A DNA stretch of 64,000 nucleotides, taken from positions 1-64,000 of the forward strand of contig NZ_CACSIP010000010.1 in assembly GCF_902705885.1 (NCBI RefSeq). The letters run 5' to 3'. Under the pieces are notes generated by a model that saw nothing but the letters and a program-made list of their open reading frames with translations, searched no databases and was not told the DNA's origin. The position numbers and the translations under genes were made by a program. Source of the DNA: Mycolicibacterium austroafricanum. Lineage in GTDB: Bacteria; Actinomycetota; Actinomycetes; Mycobacteriales; Mycobacteriaceae. Position 1 is the first letter of the stretch, and each line of letters opens with the position of its first letter. Below, one piece after another: positions 16,990 to 25,473 of the stretch.

Positions 16990-18027
16990 TTACTTCCTCA
17001 GCATTTCTGTGATGGCCGCGCGAATGCGCTCGGGTGTGGGCAGGACTGCCGTCTCCAACGGACGTGCATAAGGCAGCGAAACATCTGGAACAGCGACCCG
17101 CACGGGCGGGACTCGGAACAACGATGGGTCGCGCTCAGTGACCCGGGCGATGATTTCGCCTGATAGCCCGAAGGATTCATAGTCCTCGTCGACAACGATG
17201 AGCCGACCGGTTTTCGTGACCGACTCAATGATGGTCTCGGTGTCCAGGGGAACCACACTGCGAAGGTCAACAACTTCGCAGTCGATCCCTTGATCGGCGA
17301 GTTCATCGGCCACATCCAGCGCGTGGTGCACCGAAAGCGAGAGCGTCACGATGGAGACGTCGGCGCCGGAACGAACGACCTTGGCCTTGCCCAACTCGAT
17401 CTCATAGGGCTCGCGCGGCACCGGTCCGATCGACCGACGTGACTTGGACATCCACGACAAGCCCATGATGCCCTTGTGGAACAGGTAGACCACCGGGTTG
17501 TCGTCCCTGATCGCGGCAGTCATCATGCCCTTGGCGTCTTCCGGTGAGCTGGGGACGACGACTTTCATTCCGGGCAGATGCGCGAAGGTGCCCCACAGAC
17601 ACTGTGAATGCTGTGCGCCGTCAGAATATCCTCCACCCACCCCGGCCATCAGAACGACTGGCACCTTGACATTCCCACCCGAGAGGAACGGGATCTTGGC
17701 CATGTGGTTGTAGATCTGGTCCATGCACACACCGAAGAAGTCGACGAACATGAGGTCGACAATCGGACGCATCCCTTCCACGGCGGCGCCGACTGCAGCG
17801 CCGATGAAGGCGGTCTCCGAAATCGGAGTGTCAATGATGCGGTCCGCGCCGTACTTCTCCAGCAGTCCGGTGGTCTCGTCCCACACCCCGCCGAATTTAC
17901 CGATGTCCTCGCCCATCACGAAAACCGCCGGATCGTCGTCCATTTCTGCTGAAATCGCTTCGACGATGGCCTTGGAGACGGTCAGCTTCCGAGTGGCACG
18001 CGCCGTTGTTTCTGTACTGGTGGTCAT
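16990..18027 (-). CDS. 2-oxoacid dehydrogenase E1 component, beta subunit
   Basis: 345 residues. Transketolase-type pyrimidine-binding domain with VFVMGEDIGKFGGVW and DTPISETAFIGAAVG, followed by the transketolase C-terminal domain (GRLIVVDEDYESFGLSGEI). With the alpha subunit it performs thiamine-diphosphate-dependent oxidative decarboxylation of a 2-oxo acid (pyruvate-, branched-chain- or acetoin-type) and passes the acyl group to lipoyl-lysine. It lies 30 bp after the alpha gene stop and 7 bp before the lipoyl domain. The closest subfamily (acetoin/pyruvate versus branched-chain) cannot be fixed by eye. Confidence 0.93.
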   Translation of the reverse strand: MTTSTETTARATRKLTVSKAIVEAISAEMDDDPAVFVMGEDIGKFGGVWDETTGLLEKYGADRIIDTPISETAFIGAAVGAAVEGMRPIVDLMFVDFFGVCMDQIYNHMAKIPFLSGGNVKVPVVLMAGVGGGYSDGAQHSQCLWGTFAHLPGMKVVVPSSPEDAKGMMTAAIRDDNPVVYLFHKGIMGLSWMSKSRRSIGPVPREPYEIELGKAKVVRSGADVSIVTLSLSVHHALDVADELADQGIDCEVVDLRSVVPLDTETIIESVTKTGRLIVVDEDYESFGLSGEIIARVTERDPSLFRVPPVRVAVPDVSLPYARPLETAVLPTPERIRAAITEMLRK

Positions 18028-18057
18028 GATCGACTTCCTGTGGGATTTGTCTGTGGT

Positions 18058-19032
18058 CTAAACGAACTGGTAATCGCGCGCCGTCGCGGGATCGGGCTGC
18101 GGAGACTGTTTTGCATACGCGATCGCACTTTCCACCCGATCAACCGCCCAGGACCTGGTCGCTGCGACCATTTCGTCGTCGAGTACCCCCGCATCACGCA
18201 ACCGGCGCTCATAGTTCGGTACCGGATCCAGCGCTGCAAGCCCGTCGAGATCCGGCCGGTAGAGTTGCGGATCACCCTCGAAATGTCCCCACAGGCGGAG
18301 CGTCTCCACCTCGATCAGGGTTGGGCCACCGCCCGTTCGTGCACGGTCGATGGCTTCGCCGGCGACCTCGTAGACGGTCTCCACGTCATTGTCTTTGACC
18401 AGAACACCCGGAATCCCGTAGGCGACCGCGCGTTCGGCGTTGGACGCCACACACGTCGATTGAGCCTTCGCGACTGACACACCCCAACCGTTGTCCTCCA
18501 CGACAAAGATCACCGGGAGGTTCCAGAGCGCCGCGAGGTTCAGCGACTCATGAAAGGCGCCTTGGTTTGCCGCACCTTCGCCGCACACCGCAACGGCCAC
18601 TCGCCCAGTCCCCTGGCGTTTGAACACCATCCCCATTCCCACCGCAGTCGGCAATCCTTCGGCGATGATTCCGGAACACGAAAAGTGCGCATCCTGATCG
18701 AACAAGTGCATATGTCCGCCCCGACCCCTGCCGAGACCGTCGATGCGGCCGAAGATTTCGGCGGTCATCCTCTCCAGGTGCACGTCTTTGGCCAGTGCCC
18801 AGCCATGCGGACGGTGGGGACCTGTCACGGCGTCGTCCCGCCGTAGATACGGATAGAAGCCGGCAGGGACTGGTTCCTGGCCGGTCGAAAGGTGCATCTC
18901 ACCCGGAATCTGCCCCTTGGCGATATCGAAGCTGGGCTTCTTATCCGCGTGGTATTCGCGGAGGATGGCCTCCTCGTAGACCCGGATCATGTACATCATC
19001 CGATAAAGCTCGATCTTCACGGCACTGTCCAT
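18058..19032 (-). CDS. 2-oxoacid dehydrogenase E1 component, alpha subunit
   Basis: 324 residues from ATG 19032 (GAGGAG 7-8 nt upstream; the GTG at 19056 is weaker). The thiamine-diphosphate motif runs from GEG at 151-153 to N181 (GEGAANQGAFHESLN ... VVEDN). GRGRGGHMHLFD is the conserved region ahead of it. It is the first gene of the E1 alpha - E1 beta - lipoyl domain - lipA operon. The island motif lies 69 bp upstream at 19101. Confidence 0.93.
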   Translation of the reverse strand: MDSAVKIELYRMMYMIRVYEEAILREYHADKKPSFDIAKGQIPGEMHLSTGQEPVPAGFYPYLRRDDAVTGPHRPHGWALAKDVHLERMTAEIFGRIDGLGRGRGGHMHLFDQDAHFSCSGIIAEGLPTAVGMGMVFKRQGTGRVAVAVCGEGAANQGAFHESLNLAALWNLPVIFVVEDNGWGVSVAKAQSTCVASNAERAVAYGIPGVLVKDNDVETVYEVAGEAIDRARTGGGPTLIEVETLRLWGHFEGDPQLYRPDLDGLAALDPVPNYERRLRDAGVLDDEMVAATRSWAVDRVESAIAYAKQSPQPDPATARDYQFV

Positions 19033-19100
19033 AGCCACTCTCCTCAGCGTTGTCACCTCAGTACACCCTTGTGATGCACGGGACCCACTGCAACGACCGT

Positions 19101-19112
19101 TATTTCAGATAC
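19101..19112 (-). promoter_or_regulatory. Island motif site 3 (E1/lipoyl/lipA operon)
   Basis: Plus strand TATTTCAGATAC; minus strand GTATCTGAAATA, 69 bp before the E1 alpha ATG. Confidence 0.5.
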
Positions 19113-19165
19113 TCGAGTACTGCCGGCACGGTGGGTACGCACAGTCCGATTGCGCCTGTCAGGTA

Positions 19166-19513
19166 TCAGTCCGGCGCTTCGCTGACACCGCTCGTTCTCG
19201 GTTTCACACCGGTTTTGCGCACCCTGACGTCACCCTGCACACGGGCCTGGCAGGCCAGCCGGACTACGCGCGTTCGACGCACCAGCGCGGGGACGAGCTC
19301 CAGGGTGTCCCGTTCGGCTGGGCCGGCTTCCGAGAGCCGTCGGCCACCGGAGAGCACTTCAACCCAACAGATGGAGCACGTGCCGTCTCCGCCGCACAGC
19401 GACGGCCAGCGGTAGCCGGCACGCAGGGCGGCCCCCATGATCGTTTCACCGTCATGGACCTCAAGCTCGATACCGCTCGGTTCAACGGTGATCGAATGCT
19501 TGTCGGCGAGCAT
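19166..19513 (-). CDS. Plant-type [2Fe-2S] ferredoxin
   Basis: 115 residues with cluster ligands C40, C46, C49 (CGGDGTCSIC) and C88 (LACQA). It should pass electrons to the Rieske oxygenase whose stop codon is 4 bp upstream. The AGGAG before ATG 19513 abuts the start codon, so the start is slightly uncertain. No ferredoxin reductase is encoded in the window. Confidence 0.92.
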   Translation of the reverse strand: MLADKHSITVEPSGIELEVHDGETIMGAALRAGYRWPSLCGGDGTCSICWVEVLSGGRRLSEAGPAERDTLELVPALVRRTRVVRLACQARVQGDVRVRKTGVKPRTSGVSEAPD

Positions 19514-19516
19514 CTC

Positions 19517-20842
19517 CTACTTCGAAAGGTACTCGGCCAACGCGCGGTGCAGATTGGCGACGTTCCCGTCAGGACGTCCCCACACGGGTCCGCGGTAGCC
19601 GATCGAGTGCACGCCGCGCTGCCATATCGGCAAGTTGGTGAAGTCTTGCATCATGACCGTGCCCCACAATTTGGTATCGCGCCAGTCCTGGTAGTACTCG
19701 CTTTCCAGCGGCGGCCTCTCCGCGCCGTCCGGTACCAACTTGAGGTAATAGACATCCAAGAGGGACTGCTCGTGGTTGAGCCCGTTGGGCCGAAATCTCA
19801 GGATCAGTGCGTTGCCGGCGTTGCAGGGAATGGAAAAGTTCGGGAAGACATTCCACAGTTCGCCGGCCAGCAGCTCAGAGTCGTCGTACCGGCTGAGGTC
19901 CACCCCCTCGGCGGCCGACTGCTGGCGTCGGATGCCCGCAAAGAACGAGCCCAGCGACACGTCGTCGGGCAACGCCTTGACGGTCTCCATCAACGAGCTC
20001 GCCATTTCGACATCTTGCTCGTTGTAGTAGTCGAATTCACCCAGGTCCGCGAGCAACGCCATCAGCACATCAGTGCGGTCGCTGCCGTCGTCCTCGAGCC
20101 GGGCGCTCGGTTTACCCATGTTTCCCGGCCGGATGCGATGCATCCCGTGGTCACCGTGCTGCGCATAGATCATGCCCGTGTCGTCGAGATATCTCAGGGC
20201 CTGCGGGTGGGTACCCACCGCGTGGTAAGTCTCGACGAACGCCTCATGGCACAGCTTCCAGTTTGCATCGATGACCGTGGTACGTATCCGGGTACACGTC
20301 ATCTTGTCGATTCCGTAGTGTTCGACACGACTGCGCACCGGTCCGAGGAACTCGTCAAGCGAGGGCGCCTCGAGGTCCATGTTGATGAATACGAACCCTG
20401 CCCATACTGCAGCCTGGCACTCGGGCAGTCGCAGCGCTTCTGCTGAGATGGCGTCGGGGTCGAAATCCTGCGGATCGACGACCTCATTCAATGACCCGTC
20501 GAGATTCCAGCACCAGGCGTGGGAGCGACAGCGCAACTCTGCACAAGATCCCCGGCCTTCCTTCAGCCGCATGCCCCGGTGCTGGCACGCGTTGTGGAAA
20601 GCCTTGATCTCACCATCTTCGCTGCGCACCAGAAGAATCGACTGGTCGGCAATCGTGTACTCACAGTAGTCGCCGGGATTTTCAACCTCCTCCACCCGGC
20701 ACGCGACCTGCCAGACGCGCGGCCAGAGTTTCTCGTTCTCCATCCGGGCGAACTCCGGCGAGATGTAACGGTCTCGTATCCCGAACTCCGGGCCGGTACT
20801 GCGGTAGCCGGTACTGGTCCTGGACTCTGCAGTCGAGGTCAT
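19517..20842 (-). CDS. Rieske non-heme iron oxygenase, alpha subunit
   Basis: 441 residues from ATG 20842 (AAGGGTGG 7 nt upstream). Rieske [2Fe-2S] ligands are C86/H88 (CQHRG) and C105/H108 (CRSHAW). The mononuclear iron region is NWKLCHEAFVETYHAVGTH (H207, H212 and the acidic E204 area). Such enzymes hydroxylate or cleave aromatic or alicyclic substrates using ferredoxin electrons. It is paired with the ferredoxin at 19166; no small beta subunit is adjacent, so it is probably an alpha-only (homotrimeric) enzyme. Substrate unknown. The island motif lies 117 bp upstream. Confidence 0.93.
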   Translation of the reverse strand: MTSTAESRTSTGYRSTGPEFGIRDRYISPEFARMENEKLWPRVWQVACRVEEVENPGDYCEYTIADQSILLVRSEDGEIKAFHNACQHRGMRLKEGRGSCAELRCRSHAWCWNLDGSLNEVVDPQDFDPDAISAEALRLPECQAAVWAGFVFINMDLEAPSLDEFLGPVRSRVEHYGIDKMTCTRIRTTVIDANWKLCHEAFVETYHAVGTHPQALRYLDDTGMIYAQHGDHGMHRIRPGNMGKPSARLEDDGSDRTDVLMALLADLGEFDYYNEQDVEMASSLMETVKALPDDVSLGSFFAGIRRQQSAAEGVDLSRYDDSELLAGELWNVFPNFSIPCNAGNALILRFRPNGLNHEQSLLDVYYLKLVPDGAERPPLESEYYQDWRDTKLWGTVMMQDFTNLPIWQRGVHSIGYRGPVWGRPDGNVANLHRALAEYLSK

Positions 20843-21174
20843 CGAAACCACCCTTCTGGATCGATCGCCGATTCCCGTGTCTCACCGAGGCACTTCGATC
20901 AGCCATCCTTTTGACTAACTTGTTCGGTCGGATCGGCGGCCATCTCACTACGACCCAGTTCTCAGATGGCCACCAAAGTAACGGTCAATCGTGGAAACAA
21001 CGGCCCTGCAGTGGATCAGTCAACTTCGGTTCCTTTTCGTAACAGAGGCGCCACCGGCCAGCCGCCGTCGGGACAACGCACACAATCCAACTTCGACTGC
21101 ACGGTCCATAGATGTAGATCGACAGTCCACTCCGGACGCGCCCTCGTGCGTTCCCGTCCGCGAGCCGCGCGCTC
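20843..21174. promoter_or_regulatory. Intergenic region upstream of the Rieske gene
   Basis: About 330 bp with no gene. It holds island motif site 4 and an inverted pair GGCCATCT (20938-20945) / AGATGGCC (20964-20971). Nothing else was recognised. Confidence 0.5.
20959..20971 (-). promoter_or_regulatory. Island motif site 4 (Rieske operon)
   Basis: Plus strand TTCTCAGATGGCC; minus strand GGCCATCTGAGAA, 117 bp before the Rieske ATG and part of an 8-bp inverted repeat. Confidence 0.5.
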
Positions 21175-22392
21175 TCAGGAAACGCCCAAGAGCTCAGCTG
21201 CCGTGCCACCGTAGAACTTCGCTTTCTGTTCTGACGTGATGTCGTCGAGCACTGCACCGAATGTCGTCAGCGGGTGCGCAAAGCCCTCGCTGTGCGGCCA
21301 GTCACTGCCGAACATGACGTTGTTCTCGAGTCCCGTCTCGGTGATGTAGCTGGCGATGGGCTCCATCGGATTGACGGTGCTGCGGAAGTGATCGAGCAGG
21401 TACTCGCTGGGCTGTCGTTTGAGGTCGACGGTATGCCGCCGCGCAACCGCCTCGTAACGATACGAGATATCCAGGCCGGGCCCGTTGATGACGTTGCCGG
21501 TACTGCCCGGGATACCTTCAGCACTCATCCCGATGAGCCCGTTGATCCAGCCTGCGGTGAGTTCAACCGTCGCGAACCTCAGATCCGGGAACCTGTCGAA
21601 CACACCGTTGAGAATGAGATCTGCAGCAGCGACCTGGACCCCGAGATGGGAGAAGGTCATATCGAGGGCCGTGAACAACGGATCACCGGCGTCCACGAAC
21701 CAGCCTTCGTCGAGGCAGCTCGCACGCACATCGGCATCCTGAATATGGAAGATCGGAACGATTCCGTTGTCTACGAACGCCTTCCATGCCCTGTCGTGGT
21801 CGGGGTGAGACATCCGGCGGCCGTCGACCAGACCGTACGAGACCAACGCAGCCTTGATTCCGTTGTTGCCCAGGTACGCGAGTTCCTGTTCGAGCCAGCC
21901 CAGATCGCCGCCCCTGAGGGTGACGTGGCCCGTCGGCTCCAGACGCCCGGCCCCCTCCTGCCGTACGGCTACCGCCCAGCGGTTCCAGGCAGTGAAGTTC
22001 GCGCGGATGATGTCCAGCCGGTTGTACACGTAGCGTCCCCATACGGCGCCGAAGTGCGGATACAGAATCGTCTTGTCGACACCGAGCTCGTCGAGCTGCT
22101 CGACCCGCGCCTTCGCGTTGGTGCAGGACATGGGCATGTCTGCGACGTAGTCGATCTCGGCAGGCTTCCGGTCTTTCCAATTCTGCCACGGGCCGAAGAA
22201 TGATACGAAACCGTCTTCGGGGACTGTCTTTCCGTAGATCCACATCAGCTGGTTGGTGGTCCTCGAGTACAGCCACGGATAGCCCAGCTCATCGCGCGTG
22301 AGCTCCAGTGCGAGATGCCGTTTGTCGGGATCGCAATGATCCATCCACATCTCCGGGTACTCGAACAGATGCTGATCGAAGTCAAAGATCAC
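21175..22392 (-). CDS. Amidohydrolase-fold (PF04909) hydrolase/decarboxylase
   Basis: 405 residues. It starts MIFDFDQHLFEYPEMW, the D-x-D-x-H type metal site of this family, with later IFHIQDAD and MFGSDWPHSEGF metal/active-site regions. Members include ACMS-type decarboxylases and ring-opening hydrolases acting on aromatic or cyclic carboxylates. It stands between the Rieske operon and acyl-CoA dehydrogenase with its own motif upstream. A paralogue is encoded at 28101-29312. The reaction is not assignable. Confidence 0.88.
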   Translation of the reverse strand: MIFDFDQHLFEYPEMWMDHCDPDKRHLALELTRDELGYPWLYSRTTNQLMWIYGKTVPEDGFVSFFGPWQNWKDRKPAEIDYVADMPMSCTNAKARVEQLDELGVDKTILYPHFGAVWGRYVYNRLDIIRANFTAWNRWAVAVRQEGAGRLEPTGHVTLRGGDLGWLEQELAYLGNNGIKAALVSYGLVDGRRMSHPDHDRAWKAFVDNGIVPIFHIQDADVRASCLDEGWFVDAGDPLFTALDMTFSHLGVQVAAADLILNGVFDRFPDLRFATVELTAGWINGLIGMSAEGIPGSTGNVINGPGLDISYRYEAVARRHTVDLKRQPSEYLLDHFRSTVNPMEPIASYITETGLENNVMFGSDWPHSEGFAHPLTTFGAVLDDITSEQKAKFYGGTAAELLGVS

Positions 22393-22483
22393 GGTGGCCC
22401 TCCATTTTGTCTGTGCCGCACGGTGTATGGGGCTGATGTGTTGATCCCAAGGTAGTTCGACGTTCTCAGGTGCGACACGGCCT

Positions 22484-22498
22484 GAAATTCAGATGGCG
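22484..22498 (-). promoter_or_regulatory. Island motif site 5 (amidohydrolase)
   Basis: Plus strand GAAATTCAGATGGCG; minus strand CGCCATCTGAATTTC, 95 bp before the amidohydrolase ATG. CTGAAATTCAG within it is itself near-palindromic. Confidence 0.5.
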
Positions 22499-22521
22499 CG
22501 AATCTCCACCGCACGGGCGAT

Positions 22522-23664
22522 TCAGAATCCCATGCTGCGGCCGATGAGGTCCTTCATGATCTCGGTGGTCCCGCCGTAGATCGTCTGAACGCGGGTATCG
22601 ACGAAGTCCTTGGCCACCTTGTATTCGTTCATGTACCCGTATCCGCCATGAAGCTGAAGGCATGCATCGACCACACGGTTCGCCAGCTCCGTGCACCACC
22701 ACTTCGCTTTGGCCGCATCCACGGCTGTGCACTCGTTGTCCAATACGCCTCGCAGGCAACGGTCAACGTACTGTTCGGCGATATCGAGCTCGGTGTCCAG
22801 CTCCGCAAGGACAAACCTGTTGTGCTGGAAACTGCCGATGCTCTGCCCGAATGCGCTGCGATCCTTCACATACTGCAGTGTTTGGCGGAAGGTCTCTCGT
22901 GCGCCCGCGATCGCGGCGATCGCGATCGACAACCGTTCGGACGGCAGATTGGCCATGAGGTGATAGAAGCCCCGGTTCTGTTCACCGAGGAGATTGCTGC
23001 CGGGTACGTGAACATCGGTGAAGCTCAGCTCCGCGGTGTCCTGCGCGGGCTGGCCTACCTTGTCGAGCTTGCGGCCCCGCTCGAAGCCCTCCATGCCACG
23101 TTCCACCACCAGCAATGACAGGCCTTTGTGCCCGGCCGAGGGGTCGGTACGGGCGACCACGATGACGAGGTCACTGTTGATGCCGGCCGAGATGAATGTC
23201 TTTGATCCATTGAGGATCCAGTCGTCGCCTGAGCGCACGGCGCTGGTGCGAATGCCCGCCAGGTCACTGCCGGCGCCCGGCTCACTCATTGCGATGGCGC
23301 CGATCAGTTCACCGGAGACGAAGCCGGGCAGCCAGCGTTGCTTCTGTTCAGCGGTGGCCAGATCCTTGAAGTACGGTCCGACGATGTCGTTGTGGACACT
23401 CAACGCGGGCGTGAGGAAGCCGAACTTGGCGAGTTCCTCGACCACCACGGCATTGAACCGGAAGTCATCGGATCCGCCTCCCCCGTACTCCTCGGGCATG
23501 TTGAATCCGATCAGGCCGTAGTTCGCAGCGGCGACGTACGCAGCCCGGTCGACGATCTTGTTTCGCTCCCACTTCTCGGCGTTCGGCGCGACCTCCCGCG
23601 CGATGAAGTGGGCGGCGGTTTGCCGCAACTGCTCATGTTCGACGTCGAAGATCAACCGCTTCAT
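22522..23664 (-). CDS. Acyl-CoA dehydrogenase
   Basis: 380 residues from ATG 23664 (GGAGAGAG upstream); the longer frame to 23748 is not family-like. The domain order is normal: N-terminal helices, the FAD/substrate signature AMSEPGAGSDLAG, the middle beta domain, and the C-terminal LHGGYGYMNEY. The last motif is IYGGTTEIMKDLIG. The catalytic glutamate of medium-chain enzymes (YEGT) is G here, so the base probably sits at the isovaleryl/long-chain position. It introduces the alpha-beta double bond in an acyl-CoA in this island. It lies downstream of the ligase at 23782. Confidence 0.93.
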   Translation of the reverse strand: MKRLIFDVEHEQLRQTAAHFIAREVAPNAEKWERNKIVDRAAYVAAANYGLIGFNMPEEYGGGGSDDFRFNAVVVEELAKFGFLTPALSVHNDIVGPYFKDLATAEQKQRWLPGFVSGELIGAIAMSEPGAGSDLAGIRTSAVRSGDDWILNGSKTFISAGINSDLVIVVARTDPSAGHKGLSLLVVERGMEGFERGRKLDKVGQPAQDTAELSFTDVHVPGSNLLGEQNRGFYHLMANLPSERLSIAIAAIAGARETFRQTLQYVKDRSAFGQSIGSFQHNRFVLAELDTELDIAEQYVDRCLRGVLDNECTAVDAAKAKWWCTELANRVVDACLQLHGGYGYMNEYKVAKDFVDTRVQTIYGGTTEIMKDLIGRSMGF

Positions 23665-23781
23665 TGTTCTAGCTCTCTCTCCGGTACGCCACGGGGACGA
23701 CGGACTCTCCATGAGTTGTTCAACACTGATTGCAGGCAGAGACGACACCCCGGTGGTGAGCGTCGTCTGCCGGGCTCGGCA

Positions 23782-25446
23782 TCACTGCATGCCTGACGAA
23801 CCGCCTTCAGCGAGCCGGTAGTTCTCGAACTGGGCCCGAAGGGTCTTCTTGCTGAACTTTCCGACACTTGTCTTGGGTACGGCATCGATGAACTCGACGG
23901 CCTCGGGCAACCACCACTTGGCCACCCTTGGTTCCAGGTGCTCTATGACCTCTTCGGCGGTCAACGATTCTCCTGCTTTCACCACGACGCACGCCAGGGG
24001 GCGCTCGACCCATCGTTCATGCGGGATGGCGATTACCGCAGCTTCAGAAACTTTGGGATGCGCCATGATTTCGTTTTCGAGGTGCACTGAGCTGATCCAC
24101 TCACCGCCGGACTTCACAAGATCTTTCGTCCGGTCGACCAGCAACACGGACCCGTACTCGTCGCACACCGCGACATCTCCAGTACGAAGCCAGCCGTCGT
24201 CGGTGAAGGACGTCTCGTGGTCGGTCGACTCGTAGTACGCGCTGGCGATCCACGGTCCCGCAGCCTGTACTTCCCCGGTGCTGCTGTTGTCCCACGGAAC
24301 CTCCGCCCCGGTTGCCGGATCGCAGACGCGTAGTTGGACGAGCGGTACCGGTGGCCCCTGACGTGCCTGGACGCGCAACCGCTCATCCTCGCTCAGGCCT
24401 TCATGGTGGGTTCGCGGTGTGCACAGCGTGGCCACCGGGCTGGTTTCGGTCATCCCCCAGATCTGGGTGATCGGCACCCCGATCGCCCGTAGATACCGCT
24501 GCGAGAGCGCCGTCGGAACGGCGGAACCGCCGCTGAGAATGATGCGCAAACCAGACAGATCGTAGTCACCCAGCAATGGTGCGATGCCCATCCATATCGT
24601 CGGCACGCCGGCGGTAACGGTGACTTTGTGGTCGGCCAGCAGAGTCACGAGCGCCTTGGGCGTCATATTCGGCCCGGGCAGTACGAGGCCGGACCCAGTG
24701 AGCAGTGCTGCGTAGGGCAGGCCCCACGAATTCACATGGAACATCGGAACGATTGGCATCACTACATCACGTTCGGACAACCCAAGCACATCAGCGGCGA
24801 GTGTGGCCAGTGCCTGCAGCACGGTGGACCGGTGCGAGTAGACGACCCCCTTCGGATTACCTGTCGTTCCGGAGGTGTAACACATCGCTGCGGCGGTGTT
24901 TTCGTCCCGGACGTCGAACTCGCCCTCATAGGGTTCGTTGTCCGACAGCAGCTGTTCGTACCGCAGTACCCGGGAATCGTCGGGGACGCTGTCAGCGGAC
25001 CCGTCGTCGATGACCACGAAGTACTTCACCGTCGACAGCTTCTCTGCCAGCGGCCATAACACCGGGAGCAGAGAACGATCGACGAACATGATCTCGTCCC
25101 GGGCATGGTTCACGACGAAGACGATCTGCTCGGTGAACAAGCGGATGTTCACCGTGTGCAGAACCCGGCCGGTGCACGGGGCTGCGAAGTACAGGGCCAG
25201 ATGCTGTTCGGTGTTCCAGCAGAAGGTTCCCACCCGTGCGTCATCACCGATACCCAGTGCATCGAGGGCGGTCGCGAGCCGCCGGACCTGTCCACACACA
25301 TCGGCGATGGTGGATGTCGACACCGTGTCTCCGGCCGTGGCCGTGACGACGGGCTTGTGTCCGAAGTATCGCTCGGCGCGATGAAATATGTTTGGTAACA
25401 CCAGCGCACGATTCTGCATCAGTCCAAGCACGGCGTGTCCTTCCAT
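23782..25446 (-). CDS. Acyl-CoA synthetase (AMP-dependent ligase)
   Basis: 554 residues with the P-loop-like CYTSGTTGNPKGVVYSH, the IWGMTETSPVA motif, the TGDVAVCDEYG hinge region and the catalytic lysine in PKTSVGKFSKK. It activates a carboxylic acid to its CoA thioester via an acyl-adenylate. The pattern is like long- or medium-chain fatty acyl-CoA ligases. It is one of two ligases in the island (also 31918-33531), which suggests two acid intermediates. It follows the aldehyde dehydrogenase gene by 27 bp, so aldehyde-to-acid-to-CoA is a plausible sequence. Confidence 0.93.
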   Translation of the reverse strand: MEGHAVLGLMQNRALVLPNIFHRAERYFGHKPVVTATAGDTVSTSTIADVCGQVRRLATALDALGIGDDARVGTFCWNTEQHLALYFAAPCTGRVLHTVNIRLFTEQIVFVVNHARDEIMFVDRSLLPVLWPLAEKLSTVKYFVVIDDGSADSVPDDSRVLRYEQLLSDNEPYEGEFDVRDENTAAAMCYTSGTTGNPKGVVYSHRSTVLQALATLAADVLGLSERDVVMPIVPMFHVNSWGLPYAALLTGSGLVLPGPNMTPKALVTLLADHKVTVTAGVPTIWMGIAPLLGDYDLSGLRIILSGGSAVPTALSQRYLRAIGVPITQIWGMTETSPVATLCTPRTHHEGLSEDERLRVQARQGPPVPLVQLRVCDPATGAEVPWDNSSTGEVQAAGPWIASAYYESTDHETSFTDDGWLRTGDVAVCDEYGSVLLVDRTKDLVKSGGEWISSVHLENEIMAHPKVSEAAVIAIPHERWVERPLACVVVKAGESLTAEEVIEHLEPRVAKWWLPEAVEFIDAVPKTSVGKFSKKTLRAQFENYRLAEGGSSGMQ

Positions 25447-25473
25447 TTTCCAAAGGAACGGGACCTTCGGGTA

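Noticed and set aside
15810..19032. E1/lipoyl/lipA set as a glycine cleavage system
   Set aside because: E1 alpha/beta carry thiamine-diphosphate motifs and transketolase folds; no GcvP- or GcvT-like gene is present, and the carrier domain reads as a dehydrogenase-type lipoyl domain rather than GcvH.
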